DNA of 64,000 bases from the NCBI RefSeq assembly GCF_000319385.1, contig NC_019566.1, positions 1,255,266 to 1,319,265 of the forward strand. Reading direction: 5' to 3'. Of this stretch, positions 42,901-51,712 are shown piece by piece. This stretch comes from Candidatus Endolissoclinum faulkneri L2 (GTDB lineage Bacteria; Pseudomonadota; Alphaproteobacteria; Thalassobaculales; Thalassobaculaceae). A program made the translations under genes and the position numbers. The notes below the pieces were generated by a model. It saw only the letters and a list, made by a program, of their open reading frames with translations. It searched no databases and was not told where the DNA came from. Within the stretch, counting starts at the first letter, position 1. The number at the start of each line of letters is the position of its first letter.

Positions 42901-44961
42901 TCAATTAGTATCAGTTAACGCTTTGATAGATTGCAGTCGATTAATTTTGTCGCGTATACGAGCAGCTTTTTCGAATGCTAGATCATCGACAGCCTTTTGC
43001 ATGCAGATCTTCATATCTTGAATAATCTGTTGAACTGGTTTATCAAGAAATATTTCATCGTTGTTATTGCTTTCAACTAAAACGCGGTCACCTCGCTCGT
43101 AAATACTATCTAAAATATTGTCAATGTTTTTCTTTATGCTTTCTGGTGTAATACCATGTTTGGCATTGTATTCCTTTTGTCGACAGCGACGGCGACTGGT
43201 TTCGCTAAGAGCATATTTTAAGCTAGTAGTCATTTTGTCAGCATAAAGAAGAACCCTGCCTTCTACGTTTCGCGCAGCACGGCCGATAGTTTGCACTAAA
43301 GCTGTTTTAGAACGCAAATAGCCTTCCTTGTCAGCGTCAAGGACGCAAACTAGAGCGCATTCTGGAATATCAAGCCCTTCGCGTAATAAGTTGATGCCAA
43401 CCAAAACATCAAAAATACCTCGTCGTAGATTATTAATAATATCGATACGCTCTAGTGCATCTATATCGGAATGAATATATTGTACTTTGATTCCAATCTC
43501 TTTCATATATTCAGTAAGCGCTTCAGCCATCTTTTTAGTTAAGACAGTAATCAGTACACGATGTTTTTTGCTTGCAACATCCTGACACTCAGCTATACAA
43601 TCATCAACCTGGCTTTTAGCCGGACGTATTTCGCATATAGGATCGATTAAACCTGTTGGACGTACTAGCTGTTCGGTAAACAATCCACCAGTTTGATTCA
43701 TTTCCCATAAACCTGGTGTAGCAGAAACAAATATTGTTTGTGGCCGTATACCATCCCATTCCTCAAACCTGAGAGGGCGATTATCCATACAGGAAGGCAA
43801 ACGAAATCCACACTCTGACAAAGTGTATTTGCGAGCGTAGTCACCCTTAAACATGCTACTGATTTGTGGAACAGTAACATGACTCTCGTCGACGATTAAT
43901 AAAGAATTTTTTGGCAAATATTCAAATAGTGTTGGCGGTGGATCTCCAGGGTTACGGCCTGAAAGATAGCGAGAATAATTCTCTATGCCAGAACAGGATC
44001 CAGTTGTTTCGATCATTTCAATATCAAAGATAGTGCGTTGCTCTAATCGCTGAGCTTCCAATATTTTGCCAGCTTTATTCAATTCATCAAGCCTGACCTT
44101 CAGTTCTTCTTTAATCAAGCGAACGGCTTGCTGTAACCTTGATTTTTGCGTCACATAATGCGAATTAGCAAAAATTTGAATCGAATTGAGAGCAGAGATT
44201 ATTTCACCTGTCGTAGAGTCAAATTCCTGGATTGACTCTAGTTTATCTTCGAAAAAAGATAAACGCCAAGCGCGATCTTCGAGGTGAACTGGCTGAATTT
44301 CCAAACTATCACCTATTACACGAAATACTCCACGCTTTAATTGACTGCGCTTGCGCTTATACTGCAAATCAATTAGCTTACGTACTATAGCTGTATAGTC
44401 AATTGGTTCCCCTACTTTTAACTTAATAACCATATTTGCATAGGTTTCGATTGCGCCAATACCGTATATGCAAGACACTGAAGAGACAATGATGACATCT
44501 TTCCGTTCTAGCAAGGCTCTAGTTGTAGCGTGGCGCATACGATCAATTATCTCATTAACCGAAGATTCTTTTTCAATAAATGTATCAGTGCGTGGTATAT
44601 ATGCTTCAGGTTGGTAGTAATCATAGTAGGAAATAAAATACTCTACCGCATTGTTAGGAAAGAAGTTTTTCATTTCTCCGTAAAGCTGAGCAGCTAAAGT
44701 TTTATTAGGTGCTATAACGATAGTTGATCGCCCTATAGCTTTAATGACATGGGCAATAGTAAAAGTTTTACCTGAACCGGTAACACCAAGTAAAACCTGG
44801 TCCATTTTTTTGTTTCTTATACCGTAAACTAACTCTTTAATTGCTTGTTTCTGATCTCCAGCAGGAGAATAGTCAGAGACTAAATTAAATAGTAGATTTT
44901 CATCTTGATCAGAAATATTTTCATTAATCTTAGTGCTAAATACAGTATTCGTAAAACTCAC
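42901..44961 (-). CDS. uvrB: excinuclease ABC subunit UvrB
   Basis: Damage-verifying helicase-like subunit of nucleotide excision repair. 686 residues: Walker A GVTGSGKT at 59-66, the beta-hairpin segment YYDYYQPEAYIP, DESHVT, helicase motif VI QTIGRAARN, and the C-terminal UVR motif (FEKAARIRDKINRLQ) that binds UvrC. All intact. The first 23 residues are not conserved; the family core starts near LVSDYSPAGDQ. The start is GTG, and its first G is the last base of a G10 tract (minus strand) preceded by A9, so ribosome-binding spacing depends on a slippery homopolymer. Confidence 0.96.
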   Translation of the reverse strand: MSFTNTVFSTKINENISDQDENLLFNLVSDYSPAGDQKQAIKELVYGIRNKKMDQVLLGVTGSGKTFTIAHVIKAIGRSTIVIAPNKTLAAQLYGEMKNFFPNNAVEYFISYYDYYQPEAYIPRTDTFIEKESSVNEIIDRMRHATTRALLERKDVIIVSSVSCIYGIGAIETYANMVIKLKVGEPIDYTAIVRKLIDLQYKRKRSQLKRGVFRVIGDSLEIQPVHLEDRAWRLSFFEDKLESIQEFDSTTGEIISALNSIQIFANSHYVTQKSRLQQAVRLIKEELKVRLDELNKAGKILEAQRLEQRTIFDIEMIETTGSCSGIENYSRYLSGRNPGDPPPTLFEYLPKNSLLIVDESHVTVPQISSMFKGDYARKYTLSECGFRLPSCMDNRPLRFEEWDGIRPQTIFVSATPGLWEMNQTGGLFTEQLVRPTGLIDPICEIRPAKSQVDDCIAECQDVASKKHRVLITVLTKKMAEALTEYMKEIGIKVQYIHSDIDALERIDIINNLRRGIFDVLVGINLLREGLDIPECALVCVLDADKEGYLRSKTALVQTIGRAARNVEGRVLLYADKMTTSLKYALSETSRRRCRQKEYNAKHGITPESIKKNIDNILDSIYERGDRVLVESNNNDEIFLDKPVQQIIQDMKICMQKAVDDLAFEKAARIRDKINRLQSIKALTDTN

Positions 44962-44979
44962 CCCCCCCCCTTTTTTTTT
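44961..44979 (-). promoter_or_regulatory. A9-G10 homopolymer tract overlapping the uvrB start
   Basis: Plus strand shows C10 (44961-44970) then T9 (44971-44979). Read on the uvrB strand this is nine A then ten G, with the GTG start codon formed by the final G plus TG. A G10 run is striking in such AT-rich DNA. It could act as an oversized Shine-Dalgarno, or vary in length by slippage. Confidence 0.6.
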
Positions 44980-45726
44980 AAAAAAAATATAACAAATATT
45001 AAACTTCTTCTCAAATACTAATTTTTAATTTGCATCAAATTATTAATGTTAATTTTTAACGATATCATAACAACCCTCTTTTAAGCTTAAGTTGAAATGA
45101 ATACTCTAGATATCTTAAAAAAAAATAACAACTTAAATTACGATTTTCTTGATTAATGATAGTGAATTAAATACTAGTAGACATACAATAATATTTTAAT
45201 CCTATTGTAATATTCTAATAAATAACTGGTATTATAAATGCTTCCCTTTAAAAGTTGAATGATCTTATCTAGCAATGTAATTGCATTGTAATTATGCTGA
45301 ATTTATTACAGAAAAGCAAAGGTAGACATTGACGAGTTAATAAAGAATAAAATTTTTTACTAAAAATTTAGTATTAAATAATTTTTCAAAAGTATTTAAT
45401 TGATATAATTAAGAAATTAATAATTTATTATTGACTATATAATTATAGCAAATAATAAATTTGTTGTGCTAATTTTTTCAGCCAATACTTTAGCTTAAAA
45501 AGCTTTAGTCATGCTTTGAATATTAGAAATGACATATTTAAACGTTCTGTATATTATTCCATCATTGGAACTTTAGATAGTTTTAAATGATTTTTTTACC
45601 AAGTTTATATTTATTGCTATTTTGCATAGGATTAGATAATTAGCAGCAATTTAATTGACATATTAGTTTTTTTGTATTAACCAAATTTTCCAAGAAAAAG
45701 TTATGATTCGTCAGACAATCACTTGA
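44962..45726. other. divergent gene-free stretch between uvrB and aroA
   Basis: 765 bp with the uvrB homopolymer at the left end. TTGACA at 45655-45660 lies 67 bp before aroA but has no properly spaced -10. I did not find the FYDLN-acid protein that often precedes aroA in relatives. Confidence 0.65.
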
Positions 45727-47100
45727 ATGCTATCTTCTGATATGGAGCCTTTAGTGACTAAGCGGCTGATTTCATCACGTGCTCGCTCGTTGGCTGGGAA
45801 AATAAATATTCCTGGTGATAATTTAATTTCTCAACGTTCCCTAATCTTAGGAAGCTTATCGATAGGTGAAACCATAATAGAAGGTTTGTTAGAAAATGAT
45901 GAAGTGCTTGCAACAGCTAAAGCGATGCAATCCTTCGGTGCTACTATTGAGAAGATGGGAAAAGGAGTACACTGGAGAGTAGTAGGTCGTGGCGTAGGTG
46001 GTTTAGACGAACCAACAGATGTGATCAACTGCAATAATGCCATTTCTAATCTGCAATTGCTGATAGGTGCAGCAGTAGGTCAGCCGATAACGACTTTTTT
46101 TACTGGCAATGGATCTTTCCAGCCTCAATCGCTATGGCAAACTGTGGAGCCATTGGAAAGTATGGGGGTTAAAGTTGTTGCCCACAAAGGATTTACTCTA
46201 CCAATTGCGGTAATTGCTCCTGAAACGCTCATACCGATTAGCTATATTATGCCAACTTCTTCCGATTCAATTAAATCAGCTATCCTCATAGCAGGTATAG
46301 CCGCTCCGGGTGAGACTACCTTGATTGAAACAGTAACAACCTATGATCATACTGAAATAATGCTGCGTTATTTTGGCGCTGAAATTAACATAAAAAATAC
46401 AGAGGCAGGTCGTTGCATATCGCTGCTTGGTGAGGTGGAGTTGACTGGGCGTCAGATCGTAATACCCGCCAATCCTGCCTCAGCTGTTTTTCCAGCAGTT
46501 GCCGCTTTATTGATAGAAGATTCTGAGATATTATTACCCAATGTAGGTGTTAATCCGCTGCGTTTCTACGTTTTCGAAGCTTTGCAAGAAATGGGGGCTG
46601 ATATTGAGCTGATTAACAGGCGTATGAAATGTGGTGAGCCAACCGCTGATTTAGCCGTGCGTCACTCACGTCTAAAGGGCATAGAAGTACCACAAAAGCA
46701 AGCTCTGTCGATGGTCAATGAATATCCTATTTTCTTAGTTGCGGCCGCTTGTGCTGATGGTGTGACTATTATGCGAGGGCTTATCTCTGGAATGAAAGTA
46801 AAGGAACGTAACCAGCTAATTGATACTATCAATGATTTGATTTCCGTTGGCGTTCAGATTGAAATAGATGGTGCTGATCTAAAAGTCATAGGGGCTAGTA
46901 ATGGTATAGCTGGTGGTGCAAAGATATCAGTTGATATTAACGATTGCATTATCCTAGCTTTTCTCGTGCTAGGCATGGTCTCGATGGATAAGATCGCTAT
47001 CGATGTCGTAACGGGGGTTATTAACTCTTTTCCCAGTTTTAGTAAGCTGATGAATAAAGCCGGCGCATCAATTACAAATATCGATGATTATTGCTATTGA
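45727..47100 (+). CDS. aroA: AroA (EPSP synthase) homologue with replaced active-site residues
   Basis: By overall sequence, length (457 residues) and position before cmk-rpsA-ihfB this is the alphaproteobacterial 3-phosphoshikimate 1-carboxyvinyltransferase of the shikimate pathway. Conserved frame strings remain (LLIGAAVGQPITTFFTG, IAAPGETTLIE, SRLKGIEVP). But the ligand-binding residues are gone. PGDKSIS reads PGDNLIS (Asn32, Leu33); the GNAGTAMR motif reads NNAISNLQ (103-110); the GDASLRKRP motif reads GNGSFQPQS (Gln134); SAQVKS reads SDSIKS (Ser181); TRDHTE reads TYDHTE; DEYP reads NEYP (Asn331); KESDRL reads KERNQL (Gln363); DHRI reads NDCI (Cys407). Arg37 and Glu360 persist. EPSP synthase activity is unlikely. 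It may be a repurposed protein, or a gene near death whose frame is still open. cmk starts inside its end. No Shine-Dalgarno; Met6 is an alternative start. Confidence 0.85.
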   Translation: MLSSDMEPLVTKRLISSRARSLAGKINIPGDNLISQRSLILGSLSIGETIIEGLLENDEVLATAKAMQSFGATIEKMGKGVHWRVVGRGVGGLDEPTDVINCNNAISNLQLLIGAAVGQPITTFFTGNGSFQPQSLWQTVEPLESMGVKVVAHKGFTLPIAVIAPETLIPISYIMPTSSDSIKSAILIAGIAAPGETTLIETVTTYDHTEIMLRYFGAEINIKNTEAGRCISLLGEVELTGRQIVIPANPASAVFPAVAALLIEDSEILLPNVGVNPLRFYVFEALQEMGADIELINRRMKCGEPTADLAVRHSRLKGIEVPQKQALSMVNEYPIFLVAAACADGVTIMRGLISGMKVKERNQLIDTINDLISVGVQIEIDGADLKVIGASNGIAGGAKISVDINDCIILAFLVLGMVSMDKIAIDVVTGVINSFPSFSKLMNKAGASITNIDDYCY

Positions 47101-47731
47101 TGGCCCAGCAGGGGCTGGTAAAGGTACTCTTTCGAAGTTACTAGCAGATTATTTGGGATATCCGTACTTAGACACAGGTGCGTTGTATCGAGCAACGGCT
47201 CTCTCTTTTATCAAAAATGCTGCCGATCCTGAGGATCCAACAGTTGCAAAATCTACGGTAGAATCTATCATAATTGATATGATTGATGGAGATGATTTGC
47301 GTACTAGCGAAGTAACGTTAGCCTCTTCTAAGATTGCTGCAATTCCGGCTGTGCGTGCAGCTTTGCTTGATTACCAGCGAAAATTTGCGCATCGTCCTCC
47401 TGGTGCTATTTTAGATGGTCGTGATATTACTACAGTGGTCGTGCCCGAGGCTAATGTAAAGTTGTTTGTTACAGCTTTATTAGAGGTGCGTGCTCTTCGC
47501 AGATATCAAGAGTTGCTAGATCGCGGTGAGGTCAGTATATATGATAAAGTTCTAACTGAAATTAAAACACGTGACGAGCAGGATAAAACTAGAACTAGTG
47601 CTCCCATGCGTAAAGCAGATGATGCGATTGAGATTGATACCTCGTACCTTAAACCGTTGGGTGTTTTGCGTATTGCTTTAAATATTATATCGAGGCGGCA
47701 AAAGGAAAATTTTAAGATTTTAAGCCTTTAA
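47084..47731 (+). CDS. cmk: cytidylate kinase
   Basis: Phosphorylates CMP and dCMP. 215 residues: P-loop GPAGAGKGT (7-15), LDTGALYRA, IPAVRAAL, the DGRDITTVV loop, and RDEQDKTR, where the Arg, Asp and Arg that hold the CMP phosphate in the E. coli enzyme are all kept. So, unlike its neighbour aroA, its active site is intact. It overlaps the end of aroA by 17 bases and so probably depends on aroA translation, which could itself favour keeping the aroA frame open. Confidence 0.96.
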   Translation: MIIAIDGPAGAGKGTLSKLLADYLGYPYLDTGALYRATALSFIKNAADPEDPTVAKSTVESIIIDMIDGDDLRTSEVTLASSKIAAIPAVRAALLDYQRKFAHRPPGAILDGRDITTVVVPEANVKLFVTALLEVRALRRYQELLDRGEVSIYDKVLTEIKTRDEQDKTRTSAPMRKADDAIEIDTSYLKPLGVLRIALNIISRRQKENFKILSL

Positions 47732-47931
47732 TTAAAGAATTAATTGCTACAGTTATTTTAAATAAATTTTATGTTAGAGAGGAGTATTATAGAAATTTTC
47801 ATCAATACTTACATAAGACAGTATATCTTAATACGGACTAACGCGGTATTTAATCCTCACTGCAAAGGAACATTTTTATACCAAATTTCCGTTATTATGA
47901 TTTTATAATACGTAGCTAACTTGTTGTTGTA

Positions 47932-47940
47932 TGCTATAAT
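47932..47940 (+). promoter_or_regulatory. extended -10 promoter of rpsA
   Basis: TGCTATAAT (47932-47940) is a consensus extended -10 box, 45 bases before the rpsA start codon in the 254-bp gap after cmk. No good -35 hexamer is visible. Confidence 0.5.
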
Positions 47941-47985
47941 TGTATTTTGTTATTTCTACTTTTACGTATTTTTTGAGGAGAACTA

Positions 47986-49689
47986 ATGGCAGAAGCCGCT
48001 TACGCGGACGAATTTGAATCCATGTTAGAGGAGTCATTCGGTCATGTACCCTCGATTGAGGGCAGTGTAGTTAAAGGTATAGTAGTAAGCTTGGAGAATG
48101 GAAATGCACTGATTGATGTTGGGCTTAAATCTGAAGGGATTGTGGCGCTGAAAGAATTCACTTCTTCGAGTCATGATGTTAAACTAAATGTTGGGGATGA
48201 GGTTGAAGTTTATGTTGAACGCTTAGAAAACAATAATGGTGAGACAATACTGAGTCGTGATAAAGCGCGTCGTGAAGAGGCATGGGCTGCTTTAGAGCGT
48301 GCATTCAATAGTAGCGAACGAGTTACCGGTATAATCTTTTCGCGTGTTAAAGGCGGTTTTACCGTTGACCTATCTGGTGCAATGGCTTTTTTACCTGGTA
48401 GTCAGGTTGATATTCGTCCAGTGCGCGATATTGGTCCATTAATGGGTACTCCTCAACCATTTCAAATTCTTAAGATGGATCGCCGGCGTGGTAACATTGT
48501 AGTTTCTCGTCGAGCTGTTCTTGAAGAGAGTCGTGCAGAAGCAAGAAGTGAATTAGTTGCTTCGCTGAAGGAGGGTATGATTCTTCAAGGGGTAGTTAAA
48601 AATATCACTGATTACGGCGCTTTCGTTGATTTGGGTGGTGTTGATGGACTGCTGCATGTGACTGATGTTGCTTGGCGTCGTATTAATCATCCTACTGAAG
48701 CCCTACAGATCGGTCAAACTGTAAAAGTGCAGGTTGTTCGTTTCAATCCGGAAACACAGCGTATTTCTCTAGGTATGAAGCAACTCGAAGCCGATCCTTG
48801 GGAAGATGTTGAAATGCGTTATCTTATCGGCACAAAATTTGCTGGTCGAGTCACTAACATCACTGATTACGGCGCTTTCGTTGAGCTTCAACCTGGTATC
48901 GAGGGTTTAGTGCATGTCTCTGAGATGAGTTGGACTAAGAAGAATTTTCATCCTGGCAAGATTGTTTCAACCTCTCAAGAGGTTGAAGTAATGATCTTGG
49001 ATGTTGATCCGCAAAAACGTCGTATCTCTCTTGGTTTAAAACAGTGTCTTGGTAATCCGTGGGAAGCCTTTATTAATAAATACCCGCTGGATGCAGAACT
49101 TGATGGGGAAATAAAAAACATTACTGAGTTTGGTTTGTTTATTGGACTTCCCGGTGAAATCGACGGCATGGTACACCTTTCAGATATCGACTGGAATATT
49201 CCGGGTGAAGAAGCAATCCAAAAGTACAATAAAGGTGATATAGTTCGTGCGAAAGTTCTAGATGTTGACGTCGATAAAGAGCGTATTTCTCTTGGTATTA
49301 AGCAATTAATAGCTGATCCTTTTGAAGTGGGTGCTGCTAATACTCGTAAAGGAGCGGTTCTGACCTGTATAGTAACTAAGATTACTGACGGCGGCATTGA
49401 AGTTAGTGTAGGCAACGGTATGAACGGCTTCATACGAAAATCAGATCTATCCCGCGATCGTTTCGAGCAACGCTCTGATCGCTTTGCTGTTGATGAAAAA
49501 GTTGATGCTAAAGTTATCAATGTTGACAACAAAACACGTAGGGTACTGCTATCCATTAAGGCCCGCGAAGTCGAAGAGGAGAAAAAAGCAATGCAAGAAT
49601 ATGGCTCTTCTGATAGCGGTGCGAGTCTGGGTGAAATTTTGGGTGCTGCGTTAAATCAACGTGAAGAAGGTAAAAAGACAAATGATTAG
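47986..49689 (+). CDS. rpsA: 30S ribosomal protein S1
   Basis: Binds mRNA on the small ribosomal subunit. The 567 residues contain six S1 (OB-fold) repeats beginning near residues 24, 107, 198, 284, 371 and 456, for example LQGVVKNITDYGAFVDLGG and FAGRVTNITDYGAFVELQPG. Strong Shine-Dalgarno GAGGAG (47973-47978) and ATG start. Repeats 3 and 4 share an exact 26-base DNA block at 48604-48629 and 48859-48884. Own promoter upstream; ihfB follows after 204 bp, with a weak hairpin (49802-49830) between them. Standard aroA-cmk-rpsA-ihfB neighbourhood. Confidence 0.97.
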   Translation: MAEAAYADEFESMLEESFGHVPSIEGSVVKGIVVSLENGNALIDVGLKSEGIVALKEFTSSSHDVKLNVGDEVEVYVERLENNNGETILSRDKARREEAWAALERAFNSSERVTGIIFSRVKGGFTVDLSGAMAFLPGSQVDIRPVRDIGPLMGTPQPFQILKMDRRRGNIVVSRRAVLEESRAEARSELVASLKEGMILQGVVKNITDYGAFVDLGGVDGLLHVTDVAWRRINHPTEALQIGQTVKVQVVRFNPETQRISLGMKQLEADPWEDVEMRYLIGTKFAGRVTNITDYGAFVELQPGIEGLVHVSEMSWTKKNFHPGKIVSTSQEVEVMILDVDPQKRRISLGLKQCLGNPWEAFINKYPLDAELDGEIKNITEFGLFIGLPGEIDGMVHLSDIDWNIPGEEAIQKYNKGDIVRAKVLDVDVDKERISLGIKQLIADPFEVGAANTRKGAVLTCIVTKITDGGIEVSVGNGMNGFIRKSDLSRDRFEQRSDRFAVDEKVDAKVINVDNKTRRVLLSIKAREVEEEKKAMQEYGSSDSGASLGEILGAALNQREEGKKTND

Positions 49690-49893
49690 TGAAATTTAGT
49701 CTAATAGCTTGCAAATTAATCTAGTTTACTTTGTAGTTTGATTGTTTTTAGTGTATTTGCTAGTAGGCATTTATACAATAATTTAATTTTTAAGCAAAAT
49801 TCATACTTACTGTTACCACTAGTGAGTATGAGTTGTATGAGAGTAGATGCTCTGTGCTTAGATTTATACAAAACTTAACAGAGGCTATAAATT

Positions 49894-50175
49894 ATGACTA
49901 AGTCCGAATTGATTGTTCGACTCGTTGAAACAAATCCACATTTGTTTCAACGAGATGTTGAATGTGTAGTTTCCACTGTATTTCAAAAAATCACAGAAGC
50001 GTTGATACGTGGTGACCGCGTTGAGTTGCGTGGTTTTGGTGCGTTTTCTATTAAGCAGCGTGAAGCAAGAGTTGGACGTAACCCACGTACAGGTGAATCT
50101 GTAAGTGTTGCAGGTAAATACATCCCTTTTTTTAAGACAGGGAAGCTGCTTCGTGAAAAGATAAACGTTAGTTGA
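49894..50175 (+). CDS. ihfB: integration host factor beta subunit
   Basis: DNA-bending architectural protein that works as a dimer with IhfA. 93 residues with the HU/IHF fold: helical N-terminus, [15 protein letters not shown] core strands, and the DNA-intercalating arm RNPRTGE with Pro64. ATG start preceded by AGAGG. It sits in its conserved place after rpsA. A 21-bp inverted repeat 110 bp downstream may end the transcript. Confidence 0.95.
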   Translation: MTKSELIVRLVETNPHLFQRDVECVVSTVFQKITEALIRGDRVELRGFGAFSIKQREARVGRNPRTGESVSVAGKYIPFFKTGKLLREKINVS

Positions 50176-51712
50176 CAGGATTTTTTAAAATATACCTTTG
50201 CGTTTTTAGGATCACAACCATCATTCAGATACCGATAAATTCATAGACTACTTTATTATTGATAATTCAATGTATTGATGTATTTTTACAAGCTACTTTC
50301 ACAGATTATATATTTATCGTAGAATATCTGTGAAAGTAGCTTGTAATCATTAGTAAATTTATCAAACTTATTTTTGCCTATCTTTAGCAAAGATTACATT
50401 AGTACACGAAAAATAGTCAGTAATTAAAGAATAACCTAATAGATTATTTTGTGGATAATAACTTCAAGATAACTGATTTATAATTATCGTTTACTAATTG
50501 TCCTATAATTCAAATAGCAAGTTTAAATATGCTTAATTATCCAAAGTATAGTAGTACAAATAGCCTAATTTATTGCCATTATTTTTATAAAAGAAATTAT
50601 TTCAAAAATAATATTATTGCTTTTCCATTTTGAAATAGATAATTAATATAGTCCTCTATAGTTATTATTTTGTATAGTACTAAAAGAGTAAGGCGTATAT
50701 AATAAAAGTATTTATCTTAAATAAAATCACTGCAAAAATAAATTTGATTAATAAAAATTATCGCAAATTTATTAAAGAATCTATTATCCGTGAATTATCT
50801 ATCATTAAGATATTTGTGTGATTAAAATATACCAAAATCTAAATTATTAATCCTAAATTATGGTACATTCGCTTAAATATATAAAATTTTTTGTAAATTT
50901 TTTATATTGTTTGTTTATAATTAATTTTCGATTATAATCGAGTATGTCCTTATAACCCTACCTAAGGAAATTGTTATTTTATTCCAAATAAACTAATGAT
51001 TTTAGTATTTAAAAAAGCAATCAAAATTCTATCAATTCAATCGATGATATATACCTAATATTTCTTTCCTGGCTTTTGCCATGATAAAAAGAAATTAAAA
51101 ATTTCAGTAAGGTTGTCTAAGAGAGAACTATTTTCTTTTTTTTAATAGATTTCACCAAATAAAATATTTTACTTTATTAAAATTAATATCTATTAAATGC
51201 CATATGTCAGTTCGCTGTATTCGCAATGCTGAAAAAATTAATTATTGTTTGCTGTTTTTGGTTAACTATAAAATAATACTCTATAAGCAAATAAAATTGA
51301 ACAATAACTTACTGTCTTCAAAGGGTGAGTAGATTAATACACACGAAAGTATATGATTAATCAATCCATAATATAAATTTTTACAAATAAATAAATACTT
51401 TTCCTCTAGGCATTAGATTATTAACTAGGTAAAGACTAAGCTAAGATTAATCAAAAGATTAAATTAACATATTATAACCATATTAAAATACAATTTATAA
51501 TTAGTCTACTCCAACAAAATACATGTATTCATATATCAAACGTATCTTTAATACTACATTAATAAACTTACTAATATTGCTTAATACTACTAAGTATTAA
51601 GGTAAAATTGTAAAGTAGTATTTTAATAAATTACAAGATCAATGCACTCAAGATTAAGCTCTGGAATGATCTTTGGATATTGCTTTTTTGACGGAAAAAG
51701 AGAGAATAGAAG
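50176..51712. other. 1.5-kb gene-free stretch between ihfB and addA
   Basis: Converging gene ends. Contains the long inverted repeat 50286-50346 and a 9-bp stem (51583-51591 with 51614-51622). In relatives lapA often follows ihfB and trxA often follows addA; no piece of either is readable. Confidence 0.65.
50286..50346. repeat. perfect 21-bp inverted repeat after ihfB
   Basis: Arms 50286-50306 and 50326-50346 are exact reverse complements with a 19-base loop. It begins 110 bases past the ihfB stop. No T-tract follows on the plus strand, so it is not a textbook terminator. Confidence 0.85.

Noticed and set aside
48975-49556. 193-codon antisense frame inside rpsA (likewise 15198-15590, 16497-16877, 33246-33611 and 41494-41889 in other genes)
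   Set aside because: Each lies fully opposite a strongly conserved gene and reads as Ser/Arg/Ile-rich low-information protein typical of shadow frames.
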